This document shows, one piece after another, positions 43,589 through 52,630 of a stretch of DNA of 64,000 nucleotides (position 1 is its first letter; each line of letters begins with the position of its first letter). This DNA is from Yeosuana sp043876835. Lineage in GTDB: Bacteria; Bacteroidota; Bacteroidia; Flavobacteriales; Flavobacteriaceae. The position numbers were made by a program, and so were the translations under genes. The notes beneath the pieces are model-generated. The model worked only from the letters and a program-made list of their open reading frames with translations, searched no databases and had not been told where the DNA came from. The stretch is taken from assembly GCF_043876835.1 (NCBI RefSeq), contig NZ_JBAWJZ010000001.1, positions 372,001-436,000 of the forward strand, given 5' to 3'.

Positions 43589-44611
43589 ATGATAAAAAAC
43601 GATTTATTTTTAAGAGCTTTAAAAGGAGAAACTGTTCAACGCCCACCAGTTTGGATGATGCGTCAAGCTGGAAGATACTTACCAGAATTTATAGCACTTC
43701 GTGATAAATATGATTTCTTCACAAGATGCAGGACTCCTGAGCTTGCAAGTGAAATTACAGTACAACCAATTCGTAGATTTGGAATGGATGCCGCTATATT
43801 ATTTAGTGATATTTTAGTGATTCCACAAGCTATGAATATTGAGGTAGAAATGAAACCAAACTTTGGACCATATCTTCCAAATCCAGTTCGCGACCAAAAA
43901 GGTGTTGACAACGTTGTTGTTCCAGATGTTTATGTGGAATTAGATTATGTTATGCAAGCCATAAAAGCCACAAAAGAATTGTTAAACAATGAAGTGCCAT
44001 TAATTGGTTTTGCTGGTTCACCATGGACAATTTTATGTTATGTTGTTCAAGGTCAAGGAAGTAAAACATATGATAAAGCAAAAGAATTTTGTTTTACTAA
44101 TCCAGTTGCTGCTCATCAATTATTACAAAAAATCACAGATACGACCATTGCTTATTTAAAAGCGAAAGTAGAAGCTGGTGTTGATGCCGTTCAAATATTC
44201 GACTCTTGGGGAGGCATGTTATCGCCAGTAGATTATCAAGAATTTTCATGGCAATATATCAATCAAATTATTGAAGCTTTAAAAGATGATGCTCCGGTAA
44301 TTGCTTTTGCTAAAGGATGTTGGTTTGCTTTAGGAGAAATGGCAAAATCAAACGCCTCTGCTTTAGGAGTTGACTGGACTTGTTCGCCAAAAAATGCACG
44401 TTACTTAACTGGCGGGAACATTACGCTGCAAGGTAACTTTGACCCTGCTCGTTTATTATCACCTCCGTCAGACATAAAGAAAATGGTTCATCAAATGATA
44501 AATGAGTTTGGTAAAGACAAGTATATTGTAAACTTAGGCCATGGTATTTTACCAAATGTCCCAATAGAAAATGCCAGAGCATTTATTGATGCCGTAAAAG
44601 AATATAAATAA
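43589..44611 (+). CDS. hemE: Uroporphyrinogen decarboxylase
   Basis: A 340-residue enzyme converting uroporphyrinogen III to coproporphyrinogen III. The signature PPVWMMRQAGRYLPEF (about 20-35) is present with its substrate-binding Arg residues, and GFAGSPWTILCYVVQG and a catalytic Asp region (ILFSDILVIPQAM) follow. Length is normal. It is the third gene of the plus-strand haem group; a relic of another reading frame lies directly after it. Confidence 0.97.
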   Translation: MIKNDLFLRALKGETVQRPPVWMMRQAGRYLPEFIALRDKYDFFTRCRTPELASEITVQPIRRFGMDAAILFSDILVIPQAMNIEVEMKPNFGPYLPNPVRDQKGVDNVVVPDVYVELDYVMQAIKATKELLNNEVPLIGFAGSPWTILCYVVQGQGSKTYDKAKEFCFTNPVAAHQLLQKITDTTIAYLKAKVEAGVDAVQIFDSWGGMLSPVDYQEFSWQYINQIIEALKDDAPVIAFAKGCWFALGEMAKSNASALGVDWTCSPKNARYLTGGNITLQGNFDPARLLSPPSDIKKMVHQMINEFGKDKYIVNLGHGILPNVPIENARAFIDAVKEYK

Positions 44612-44698
44612 CAATCTAAGTTTCAGTATAACAATAGGTTAGTTTTAATATTTTTCTTACTTTCAGTACCAGCTTTTAGTCAACCAGATATTGAATGA
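44612..44698 (+). pseudogene. Signal-peptide relic without start codon
   Basis: Directly after the hemE stop an open stretch encodes NRLVLIFFLLSVPAFSQPDIE and a stop. It has the charge, hydrophobic core and A-F-S-Q cleavage site of an exported Bacteroidota protein but no usable start codon and only four residues beyond the cleavage site. It looks like the 5' remnant of a deleted secreted-protein gene. Its TGA overlaps the GNAT start ATG. Confidence 0.5.
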
Positions 44699-45228
44699 TT
44701 TACAGTTCGGATACATTTTACATTGAATCATTAAAATTTAATGATGCCCTTAATCTTAATAAATTATTGGTATCAAATACCGAGCGTTTTAAACTTTACT
44801 TACCAAAAACTCTTTCAGAAAACAGAACTTTAGAAAGTACAAAAACATATATTTTAAGACGGAATGAGTTAATGACTTCTAAAGTGGAATATACTTTTAC
44901 GATTAAAGACAAAACCTCAAAAGGTATCGCTGGACTCATTATTTTAAAGGCAATTAATTGGGATAAAAAAAAGGGTGAATTTGCTTATTGCATAGGAAAA
45001 ACATTTGAAGATAAAGGATGGATGACTGAAGCTATACAAGCGACTTCCAAATTTTGTTTTAAAGAGTTAAGCCTTGAAAAACTTCAAATTATTTCACATA
45101 AAAGCAATTTAGCTAGTATAAAAGTAGCCGAAAAAAGTAACTTTGTTTGGATAAAAACTTTAAAAAACGAATTTACACCAACGGGTCAATCTCCTATAGA
45201 TATGGAATTGTATGAGTTAAAGGCCTAA
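44695..45228 (+). CDS. GNAT-family N-acetyltransferase (RimJ/RimL type)
   Basis: A 177-residue acetyltransferase with the usual elements: an N-terminal beta strand, a hydrophobic acetyl-CoA-binding region near GIAGLIILKAINWD, GKTFEDKGWMTEAIQATSKF (about 100-120; the degenerate Q/RxxGxG/A loop), and the C-terminal HKSNLASIKVAEKSNFVWI (about 142-160; N-x-x-S-x-x-V-x-E-K-x-x-F of the RimJ/L group). The substrate could be a ribosomal or other protein N-terminus, or an amino acid. It is inserted between hemE and nhaA. Confidence 0.85.
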   Translation: MIYSSDTFYIESLKFNDALNLNKLLVSNTERFKLYLPKTLSENRTLESTKTYILRRNELMTSKVEYTFTIKDKTSKGIAGLIILKAINWDKKKGEFAYCIGKTFEDKGWMTEAIQATSKFCFKELSLEKLQIISHKSNLASIKVAEKSNFVWIKTLKNEFTPTGQSPIDMELYELKA

Positions 45229-45244
45229 TAATTAAATCAAAAAA

Positions 45245-46543
45245 ATGGCAACAGATAACATTCTTTCTCCTTTCCAAAAATTTGTAAAAATAGAAAGCTT
45301 TAGTGGAATACTTTTATTACTGGCAACAATCTCCGCAATTGTTTGGGCCAATTCCTCTTTTTCAGAAAGCTATCATGCGCTTTGGGACTATAAAATTGGG
45401 TTCACATCTGAAAGTTTTGAGTTAAGCAAACCATTAATATTATGGATTAATGATGGTTTAATGGCTATTTTCTTCTTTTTAATTGGTTTAGAAATTAAAA
45501 GAGAATTTCTAATTGGTGAACTGAATTCAGTAAAAAAAATAGCGTTTCCTCTTTTTGGTGCCTTAGGAGGAATGATTATTCCCGTACTTTTTTTTATTGT
45601 TCTTAATCAAAACCCAGATACTTTAAAAGGTTGGGGTATCCCTATGGCTACTGATATTGCTTTTTCTTTAGCCATCTTAAAAATTTTAGGAAATAAAGTG
45701 CCCTTAAGCCTAAAAATATTTTTAACCGCCTTTGCTATTGTTGACGATTTAGGTGCAGTATTAGTCATAGCATTATTTTATAGCGGAAGCATAAAAATGA
45801 GTTTATTAGGCATTGCATTGCTGCTTTTAGTTGTTTTATATTTTTTATCATACAAAGGGTATTATTCTAAGTTTTCATTAATTGTTTTAGGAATAGTCAT
45901 TTGGATATTATTTTTAAAATCAGGCATTCATCCTACTTTAGCAGGTGTTTTATTAGCCTTTTCAGTACCCATAAGACAAAAAATTAAAACTCCAGAGTTT
46001 ATAGATAATTTGATAACCATTACAAATAATATTAAAGAGGCAAAAAAAACAAAAACACCCATTCTTTCTCATGAACAAATTCAACAAATAGATGATTTAG
46101 AAGATTGGACAAATAAATATCAATCACCTCTTCAACACTTAGAACATAATTTACATGATTGGGTAGCTTATTTTATCATTCCTGTTTTTGCTTTAGCAAA
46201 TGCAGGTGTTATGATAAATAGTTCCGTTCCTTTGGAAACAGCCTTAGTGATTAATATCGTCGTTTGTTTAGTTTTAGGAAAAAGTATAGGTATTACTTCG
46301 ATTATTCTAATTGCCAAAAAAATTAAACTTATTGAAGTCCCGTCAGACATTAGTAATTGGCAAATAATTGGTGTGTCTTTCTTAGCTGGTATTGGTTTTA
46401 CTATGGCCATTTTTATTGCAAGTCTTGCGTTTTCAGGTGATCCATCTTATATTGATTCAGCTAAAATTGGCATTTTAATAGGTTCTTTAATTTCAGCAAT
46501 AATTGGTTACCTTATTTTAAGATTTAAAGTAAATGAAAGATAA
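45245..46543 (+). CDS. nhaA: Na+/H+ antiporter NhaA
   Basis: A 432-residue inner-membrane antiporter for Na+ and pH control. Typical NhaA segments: FFFLIGLEIKREFLIGEL (about 77-95), PMATDIAFSLAIL (about 135-148), and the ion-binding pair AIVDDLGAVLVIALFYS (two Asp, about 165-166), plus ANAGVMI near the C-terminal half. The salt-related gene fits a marine organism. It overlaps the start of hemF by 11 bases, so hemF translation is coupled to it. Confidence 0.95.
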   Translation: MATDNILSPFQKFVKIESFSGILLLLATISAIVWANSSFSESYHALWDYKIGFTSESFELSKPLILWINDGLMAIFFFLIGLEIKREFLIGELNSVKKIAFPLFGALGGMIIPVLFFIVLNQNPDTLKGWGIPMATDIAFSLAILKILGNKVPLSLKIFLTAFAIVDDLGAVLVIALFYSGSIKMSLLGIALLLLVVLYFLSYKGYYSKFSLIVLGIVIWILFLKSGIHPTLAGVLLAFSVPIRQKIKTPEFIDNLITITNNIKEAKKTKTPILSHEQIQQIDDLEDWTNKYQSPLQHLEHNLHDWVAYFIIPVFALANAGVMINSSVPLETALVINIVVCLVLGKSIGITSIILIAKKIKLIEVPSDISNWQIIGVSFLAGIGFTMAIFIASLAFSGDPSYIDSAKIGILIGSLISAIIGYLILRFKVNER

Positions 46544-47435
46544 ATTTTACCAATACATACAAAATTTACAAGATTCCATTACTTCAAAACTTGAAGCAGT
46601 TGATGAAAAAGCTCGATTTAAAGAAGATCTTTGGGAACGACCTGAAGGTGGTGGTGGAAGAACACGGGTTATTGAAAACGGCAATGTATTTGAAAAAGGT
46701 GGTGTAAATATTTCTGCAGTTCACGGAAAATTACCAGAAACCATGCAAGCTTATTTTGGTGTTAAAGACGCCAATTTTTTTGCTTGTGGTTTAAGTTTAG
46801 TATTGCATACTAAGAATCCAATGGTTCCTACTGTTCATGCCAATTGGCGTTATTTTGAAATGTATAACCAAAATGGGGATTTAGTAGATAGTTGGTTTGG
46901 TGGCGGACAAGATTTAACGCCTTATTATTTATTTGAGGAAGATGCTGTTCACTTTCACAAAACATGTAAAACAGCCTGCGATAAACATAACTCTAATTTT
47001 TATAGCGATTTTAAGAAAAAGTGTGATACTTATTTTTGGAATGCTCACCGAAACGAAGCTCGTGGAATAGGTGGTTTATTTTTTGATTATTGTAAAACTT
47101 CAGAAGCTATGAACATGGAAAATTGGTACAACTTTGTGACCGAAGTTGGGAATAGTTTTCTTGAAGCCTATGTTCCAATAGTTGAAAAACGAAAAAATTT
47201 ACCTTATACAGAGGCACAACGTACTTGGCAGGAAATTCGTCGCGGCCGTTATGTGGAATTCAATTTGGTTCACGATAAAGGTACTTTATTTGGGCTAAAA
47301 ACCAACGGGCGTATTGAAAGTATTTTAATGAGTTTGCCTCCACATGTACAATGGGTTTATGATCATCATCCTGAAAAAGACAGTGATGAAGAAAAATTAA
47401 TTAATGTACTTAAACAACCTAAAAATTGGGTTTAA
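46533..47435 (+). CDS. hemF: Oxygen-dependent coproporphyrinogen-III oxidase
   Basis: A 300-residue enzyme that turns coproporphyrinogen III into protoporphyrinogen IX using O2. Motifs: ARFKEDLWERPEGGGGRTRVIENG (start of the core), VPTVHANWRYFEMY, the family signature WFGGGQDLTPYYLFEEDAVHFH (about 120-142), and the C-terminal RGRYVEFNLVHDKGTLFGL. The aerobic form was chosen, in keeping with HemJ for the next step. The start overlaps nhaA. Confidence 0.96.
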   Translation: MKDKFYQYIQNLQDSITSKLEAVDEKARFKEDLWERPEGGGGRTRVIENGNVFEKGGVNISAVHGKLPETMQAYFGVKDANFFACGLSLVLHTKNPMVPTVHANWRYFEMYNQNGDLVDSWFGGGQDLTPYYLFEEDAVHFHKTCKTACDKHNSNFYSDFKKKCDTYFWNAHRNEARGIGGLFFDYCKTSEAMNMENWYNFVTEVGNSFLEAYVPIVEKRKNLPYTEAQRTWQEIRRGRYVEFNLVHDKGTLFGLKTNGRIESILMSLPPHVQWVYDHHPEKDSDEEKLINVLKQPKNWV

Positions 47436-47500
47436 ATTATGATATAAGTAAGGTTTTAAAAACTTTTTACTTTGTATTTTTAACTTCCTAAAATAAAACT

Positions 47501-48490
47501 ATGTATCCGTTAAGAAGAAATAGACGTTTAAGAACCAATGAAGCCATTCGCTCTTTGGTTAGAGAAACCATAATCACTCCAAATGACTTTTTAGTACCAC
47601 TTTTTGTTACTGAAGGCAAAGGTGTAAAAGATGAAATTCCTTCAATGCCAAATTACTTCCGTTACAGTTTAGACTTATTGGAAAAGGAAGTTAAAGAACT
47701 GTGGAAATTAGGATTGAAATCAGTTTTGCTTTTTGTTAAAGTCCCAGACAAATTAAAAGATAACCAAGGAAAAGAAGCTTTAAACCCGAACGGATTGATG
47801 CAACGTGCTATTAAAACAGTAAAAAATGTCTGCCCAGATATGTTGGTGATGACCGATGTTGCTTTAGATCCATATTCATCTTATGGGCATGATGGAATTG
47901 TAAAAAATGGTATGATTATAAATGATGAAACTTCTTCTTTTTTGGCAGAAATGAGTGTGTCTCACGCCAAAGCTGGAGCTAATTTTGTGGCTCCAAGTGA
48001 TATGATGGATGGCAGAATTTTATCCATTAGAGAAGCGCTTGAAGACGAAGGCTTCATCAATACTGGCATTATGAGTTATTCGGCTAAATATGCATCTGCT
48101 TTTTATGGACCGTTTCGTGATGCTTTAGATTCAGCTCCAGTTGATATGGTCGATGTGCCAAAAGATAAAAAAACATATCAAATGGATTATTCAAATAGAA
48201 TTGAAGCTATTAGAGAAACTGAAATGGATATTGACGAAGGTGCTGACATCGTGATGGTAAAACCAGGTTTATGCTATTTGGATATTGTAAGAGAAATACG
48301 AGATGCCGTTGATGTTCCGGTGGCTGTTTATCAAGTCTCTGGTGAATATGCCATGATTAAAGCTGCTGCAGAAAAAGGCTGGTTAAATCATGACGCTGTA
48401 ATGATGGAACAAGTAACAGCCATTAAACGTGCTGGAGCCGATATCATTGCTTCTTACTTTGCTAAGGATGTTGTGAAACTTATTTCTTAG
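47501..48490 (+). CDS. hemB: Porphobilinogen synthase (delta-aminolevulinate dehydratase)
   Basis: A 329-residue enzyme that condenses two aminolevulinate molecules to porphobilinogen. The two catalytic Lys residues lie in MSYSAKYASAFYGPFRDA (about Lys198) and IVMVKPGLCYLDIV (about Lys251). The zinc-site segment reads DVALDPYSSYGHDG with Asp/Ala rather than the Cys cluster of zinc-dependent enzymes, so this is the Mg-type. It is separated from hemF by 65 bases and probably belongs to the same transcript or has its own weak promoter. Confidence 0.96.
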   Translation: MYPLRRNRRLRTNEAIRSLVRETIITPNDFLVPLFVTEGKGVKDEIPSMPNYFRYSLDLLEKEVKELWKLGLKSVLLFVKVPDKLKDNQGKEALNPNGLMQRAIKTVKNVCPDMLVMTDVALDPYSSYGHDGIVKNGMIINDETSSFLAEMSVSHAKAGANFVAPSDMMDGRILSIREALEDEGFINTGIMSYSAKYASAFYGPFRDALDSAPVDMVDVPKDKKTYQMDYSNRIEAIRETEMDIDEGADIVMVKPGLCYLDIVREIRDAVDVPVAVYQVSGEYAMIKAAAEKGWLNHDAVMMEQVTAIKRAGADIIASYFAKDVVKLIS

Positions 48491-48510
48491 CTTTAGAAAA
48501 AATTTATAGC

Positions 48511-49791
48511 ATGTTTAAGAATCTTTTTGTTTGTTTGTTTTTATGTTCTCTTTTAACTCAGGCTCAATTACAATATGATACTCCTGAATCTGTCGGTTTA
48601 AATTCTGAATATATTCAATCAAAAGTAGATTCCATAATGACGCTGGGAATCACACAAAAAGCATTTCCGGGAGCTCAATTGTTAGTAGCAAAGCAAAATA
48701 AAATTATTTTTCATCAAGCTTATGGGTTTCATACGTTTGATAGCATTCAAAAAGTTGGTTTAGATGATGTTTATGATTTAGCTTCTGTAACCAAAATTGT
48801 TGGCCCGTTACCTGCTTTAATGAAACTATATGAAGAAGGAAAATTAAATCTTGATGTTCCTTTTTCAACTTATTGGAAATCCTGGAAGCACAAAAAAGAT
48901 AAAAAAGACATTACCCTTCGTGAGTTATTGGCACATCAATCTGGTTTAAAACCATACATTGTTTTTTTAAGTGATGTTTTAAAAAACGGAGAACCTAAAA
49001 AAAGGTTTGTACATGATAAGTCTAGCAAGAGATTTTCTAATCAAGCCTATGAAAACATTTACGTTAAAAACAGGTTTAAAAGAAAAGTGTTCCGAGAAAT
49101 AAAGCGTTCAAGAGTAAGTGATAAAAAAGTTTATAATTATTCTGGTTTAGCTTCTTTAATTTATCCGCAACTTATTGAAAATATTACTGGAGAAGATTAC
49201 AGAACATATCTACAAAATAATTTTTACAAACCTTTAGGATGTAAAACATTGGGATATCTTCCATCAACTAAATCATTTAAAAATCCAATTGTCCCAACAG
49301 AATATGATTCTATTTTTAGAAAAACACTAACAAAAGGTTGGGTTCACGATGAAAATGCCGCGCTTTTAGGCGGTGTTTCAGGAAATGCAGGTTTATTTAG
49401 TTCTGCTTTAGACTTAGCAACTTATATGCAAATGTTACTTCAAAAAGGGTTTTATGGTGGAAAACAGTTTTTTAAACCTTCAACAGTAAATGAATTTACC
49501 AGAATTCAATACCCTGAAAATGATAATCGCCGTGGTTTAGGATTTGATAAACCTTCTATAGGAAATGACACTTTAAGCCTTAAAGACGCCTATCCAGCAC
49601 CTGAAGTTAGTGCTCCTAGTTTTGGTCATTCGGGTTTTACCGGTACCTTTATTTGGGCCGACCCGGAAAATGAATTGGTCTTTATTTTTTTGTCTAACAG
49701 AGTTTACCCAACAAGAACGCATAGAAACTTATACAGTCTTAATATAAGGTCGGCATTACAAGAAGTGTTTTACAAAGCTAAACTTAATTAA
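48511..49791 (+). CDS. Exported serine hydrolase (beta-lactamase/class C PBP fold)
   Basis: A 426-residue exported protein with a signal peptide (about 1-18, ending TQAQ). The penicillin-binding/beta-lactamase fold shows the SxxK nucleophile in DLASVTKIVG (about Ser93-Lys96), YNYSGLASL as the YxN-like element, and a C-terminal FGHSGFTGTFIWADP as the KTG-like strand. It lies 20 bases after hemB and 1 base before the methyltransferase gene. Likely an esterase or peptidase on cell-wall material; the substrate cannot be told. Confidence 0.9.
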   Translation: MFKNLFVCLFLCSLLTQAQLQYDTPESVGLNSEYIQSKVDSIMTLGITQKAFPGAQLLVAKQNKIIFHQAYGFHTFDSIQKVGLDDVYDLASVTKIVGPLPALMKLYEEGKLNLDVPFSTYWKSWKHKKDKKDITLRELLAHQSGLKPYIVFLSDVLKNGEPKKRFVHDKSSKRFSNQAYENIYVKNRFKRKVFREIKRSRVSDKKVYNYSGLASLIYPQLIENITGEDYRTYLQNNFYKPLGCKTLGYLPSTKSFKNPIVPTEYDSIFRKTLTKGWVHDENAALLGGVSGNAGLFSSALDLATYMQMLLQKGFYGGKQFFKPSTVNEFTRIQYPENDNRRGLGFDKPSIGNDTLSLKDAYPAPEVSAPSFGHSGFTGTFIWADPENELVFIFLSNRVYPTRTHRNLYSLNIRSALQEVFYKAKLN

Positions 49792-49792
49792 C

Positions 49793-50266
49793 ATGGATTC
49801 TTGTATTATAAACTCTCCTTTAGGCTTTACAAAAATAGTTGGTGATGAAAATGGAATCGTATCTGTGTCCGTACTAAATTCTGAAGAAAAAATAACTGAT
49901 ATTATTCCAGAATCTCTTGAAGATTGTGTCATTCAACTTAATGAATATTTTAAAGGAGACCGCAGAATTTTCGACTTAAAATTAAATCCAGAAGGCTCTT
50001 CCTTTCAAAAAAAAGTGTGGAAATTACTAGAGCAAATTCCTTTTGGGAAAACAATTTCATACTTAGATTTATCTAAACAATTGGGCGATGTAAAAGCTAT
50101 CAGAGCAGTTGCCAATGCTAATGGAAAAAACCCTATTTGGATTATCATTCCTTGCCATAGAGTTATAGGAAGTGATGGCAGTTTAACTGGTTATGCTGGC
50201 GGATTACACAGAAAGCAATGGTTGTTAGAACATGAAAGTCCTTATAAGCAAGAATCATTATTTTGA
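49793..50266 (+). CDS. ogt: Methylated-DNA-protein-cysteine methyltransferase
   Basis: A 157-residue suicide repair protein that removes alkyl groups from O6-methylguanine. The active site PCHRVIG (Cys about 121) is intact, preceded by FQKKVWKLLEQIPFGKTISY, AIRAVANANGKNPIWIIIPC and followed by SLTGYAGGLHRKQWLLEHE. The N-terminal domain is shortened, as in Ogt-type proteins. It starts 1 base after the serine hydrolase stop. Confidence 0.94.
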   Translation: MDSCIINSPLGFTKIVGDENGIVSVSVLNSEEKITDIIPESLEDCVIQLNEYFKGDRRIFDLKLNPEGSSFQKKVWKLLEQIPFGKTISYLDLSKQLGDVKAIRAVANANGKNPIWIIIPCHRVIGSDGSLTGYAGGLHRKQWLLEHESPYKQESLF

Positions 50267-50346
50267 TTTTTGTTTTTCCATTCTACGAAAAGCAGAAATA
50301 CATAAAAAATTTCCTATATTTAATTCAATAAAACTAAACTTACTAT

Positions 50347-51498
50347 ATGAAATTCTTAAAAAAATTCTTGAAATGGATTATCATTTTATTTGGATTATTA
50401 GTTGTTACGTTATATATAACAGATACAGATTATTTGTTAAAAGCTGTTAGAACCATATATCTTACAGGTCACTCAACAGCTTATTTAGAAGATTATAAAA
50501 AATTTGATAATGAGCCAGTAGAAAACGGAACACCTCAACCTTGGCCAAACCATAAAGATTATAACACTGTAAAAGAAACCGAAGCTCTTAATCAGATAAA
50601 TAAAACAAACGGAACAATTGCTTATGTTATTATAAAAAATGATAGTATTTGGTTTGAAAACTATTACGATGGATTTGGTGAGAATTCAAAAAGCAATTCG
50701 TTTTCCATGGCAAAAAGTTACGTGTCAGGACTCATGGGGAAAGCCATTCAAGAAGGCTATATTAAAAGTTTAGACCAACCTGTTAGTGATTTTCTTCCAG
50801 AATTTAGTGAAGGCTTAGCGGCTAAAATGACCGTTGGGGATTTATCCAGTATGTGCTCTGGCACAAATTGGGATGAAGCTTACTATTCGCCTTTATCCAT
50901 CACGACTCGCGCCTATTTTGATGATGATTTGGAAAAAGTAATACTTGGATTAAAAGTAGTTGATGAACCTGGTAAAGTTTATAAATACGCTAGTGGTGAT
51001 ACACAAATGTTAGCCATAGTAATTGAAAAAGCTACAGGCAAAAAAATGTATAAGTACTTGGAAGAAAGCTTTTGGAAACCATTAGGATGTGAAAACGAAA
51101 CTTTATGGCAAGTAGATAGTAAAGAACACGATTTGGTAAAGGCCTATTGCTGTATTGCTAGTAATGCTAAAGATTTTGCTCGCTATGGAAAACTTTTTAA
51201 AGACTATGGAAAGTGGAATGGTAAACAAATTCTAGATTCAGCATTTGTAGCAAAATCTGTAACGCCTCGTTTCAAAGAAAGCCCAGAATATGGTTATGGG
51301 TGGTGGTTAAAACACCAAAACGGGAAAGATTTTTTTATGATGCGTGGCCATCTTGGACAATATGTAATTGTAGAACCTAATGATAACGTAATTATAGTAA
51401 GGCTTGGCCATTCAAAAGGCTCAAATGTTGAAGTTGCTTCATTTACAGAAGATATTACTACTTATATAGACGAAGCTTATAAAATGCTGCAAAAATGA
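50347..51498 (+). CDS. Membrane-anchored serine hydrolase (beta-lactamase-related)
   Basis: A 383-residue protein with one N-terminal transmembrane anchor (about 8-28) and a penicillin-binding fold: the nucleophile motif NSFSMAKSYVSG (about Ser121-Lys124), the Tyr motif KYASGDTQML and a C-terminal MMRGHLGQYVIVEP in place of the KTG strand. Related to 6-aminohexanoate-dimer hydrolases and EstB-like esterases. It is unrelated at sequence level to the serine hydrolase at 48.5 kb except for the fold. Its last codons overlap the exonuclease gene by 4 bases (ATGA). Confidence 0.9.
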   Translation: MKFLKKFLKWIIILFGLLVVTLYITDTDYLLKAVRTIYLTGHSTAYLEDYKKFDNEPVENGTPQPWPNHKDYNTVKETEALNQINKTNGTIAYVIIKNDSIWFENYYDGFGENSKSNSFSMAKSYVSGLMGKAIQEGYIKSLDQPVSDFLPEFSEGLAAKMTVGDLSSMCSGTNWDEAYYSPLSITTRAYFDDDLEKVILGLKVVDEPGKVYKYASGDTQMLAIVIEKATGKKMYKYLEESFWKPLGCENETLWQVDSKEHDLVKAYCCIASNAKDFARYGKLFKDYGKWNGKQILDSAFVAKSVTPRFKESPEYGYGWWLKHQNGKDFFMMRGHLGQYVIVEPNDNVIIVRLGHSKGSNVEVASFTEDITTYIDEAYKMLQK

Positions 51499-52208
51499 TC
51501 TCAAAACTAAATCTTGAAAATATATTGTTTTTGGATATTGAAACTGTTCCGGAAACCCAATCATTTTCAGATTTAGATGAATCCAAACAAGCCTTATGGG
51601 AACATAAATCTCAATATCAAAGAAAAGAAGATGAAACAGCGGAAGACTTTTACGAACGTGCTGGTATTTGGGCAGAATTTGGAAAAATAATTTGCATCTC
51701 CGTTGGTTATTTTACTTTTAGAGGCGATATTAGAAACTTTAGAGTGACATCATTTTATGGAGGCGAAACTAAAATTTTAAAAGATTTTAAAAACCTGCTT
51801 ATTTCACATTTTAGTGAACCCAAACATTTGCTTTGTGCCCATAATGGTAAAGAATTTGATTTCCCTTATATTGCTAGACGAATGATAATTAATCAAATTG
51901 AGCTTCCTTATAAGCTAAACTTATTTGGGAAAAAACCTTGGGAAGTACCTCATTTAGACACATTGGAATTGTGGAAATTTGGCGATTATAAAACCTATAC
52001 GTCTTTAAAATTATTGACTAACGTTTTAGGAATTCCTTCACCAAAAGATGATATTGATGGTAGTGAAGTATATCGCGTTTATTACGAAGAAAATGGAATA
52101 GACCGTATTATAACCTATTGCCAAAAAGATACGATTGCCGTAGCTCAAATATTTTTACGCCTAAGAGGCGATTCTATTTTGACCTCAGACGAAATTATTT
52201 ATATATAA
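51495..52208 (+). CDS. 3'-5' exonuclease of PolB-like RNase H fold
   Basis: A 237-residue DEDD-type exonuclease. Motif I is FLDIETVPETQSF (Asp and Glu near residues 14-16), motif II CAHNGKEFDFPYIARRM (about 116-131) and motif III is YCQKDTIAVAQIFLRL (about 215-230). The domain matches the predicted PolB-like 3'-5' exonucleases found alone in Bacteroidota. Role probably in DNA repair. It overlaps the preceding gene by 4 bases, so the two are translationally coupled. Confidence 0.9.
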   Translation: MISKLNLENILFLDIETVPETQSFSDLDESKQALWEHKSQYQRKEDETAEDFYERAGIWAEFGKIICISVGYFTFRGDIRNFRVTSFYGGETKILKDFKNLLISHFSEPKHLLCAHNGKEFDFPYIARRMIINQIELPYKLNLFGKKPWEVPHLDTLELWKFGDYKTYTSLKLLTNVLGIPSPKDDIDGSEVYRVYYEENGIDRIITYCQKDTIAVAQIFLRLRGDSILTSDEIIYI

Positions 52209-52630
52209 AAGGCTTAAAAAATACTTTATGCTAAACCCTAGGTTTATAGCATGAATATTTTCTTGGTTAAATACACTAAACTTTTTAAAAATCGTAAATT
52301 CTCACGTAAAGTCTCTTTGAATTTACTCTCAGTATTTGTAGGTAGTTCAGGTAGATTTGCTGCAAAATTCATAAGTTGTTAGTTTATGGTAGATTTGGGA
52401 ATCTATTAGTTTTTAAATTGGTTTATTTGAGGATTATAAAAGTAGTGAAATTTTTATTTTATCGTCAAAAAACTTATAAATTTCGATAAAATGCAATATT
52501 TTTTAACTTATTAAAGGTTTTTACTACTTAACGAGTAATTTCTTAAACGTCTTTATTTTGCTTTAATTACACTATTCAAATATTGAATTCTTTTAAGATT
52601 GCTTATATTTAAACATTAATTCACATAATA
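52209..52630. other. 422-base intergenic region with one possible small ORF
   Basis: It holds an imperfect hairpin at 52228-52252 (ATGCTAAACC against GGTTTATAGCAT, 2-base bulge) that may end the exonuclease transcript. A 42-codon minus-strand frame runs from ATG 52372 to TAA 52244; it begins MNFAANLPELPTNTESKFKE and has no recognisable family. A TATATTTA near-match to the -7 element lies about 20 bases before the acetoacetate-CoA ligase start. The rest is AT-rich without structure I can name. Confidence 0.35.

Noticed and set aside
50232..50450. Plus-strand frame spanning the ogt end and the serine hydrolase start
   Set aside because: It is out of frame with two well-supported genes and has no recognisable domain.
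48511..51498. Two serine hydrolases as a recent tandem duplication
   Set aside because: They share only the fold and SxxK motif; sequence around the motifs and the N-terminal regions differ strongly.
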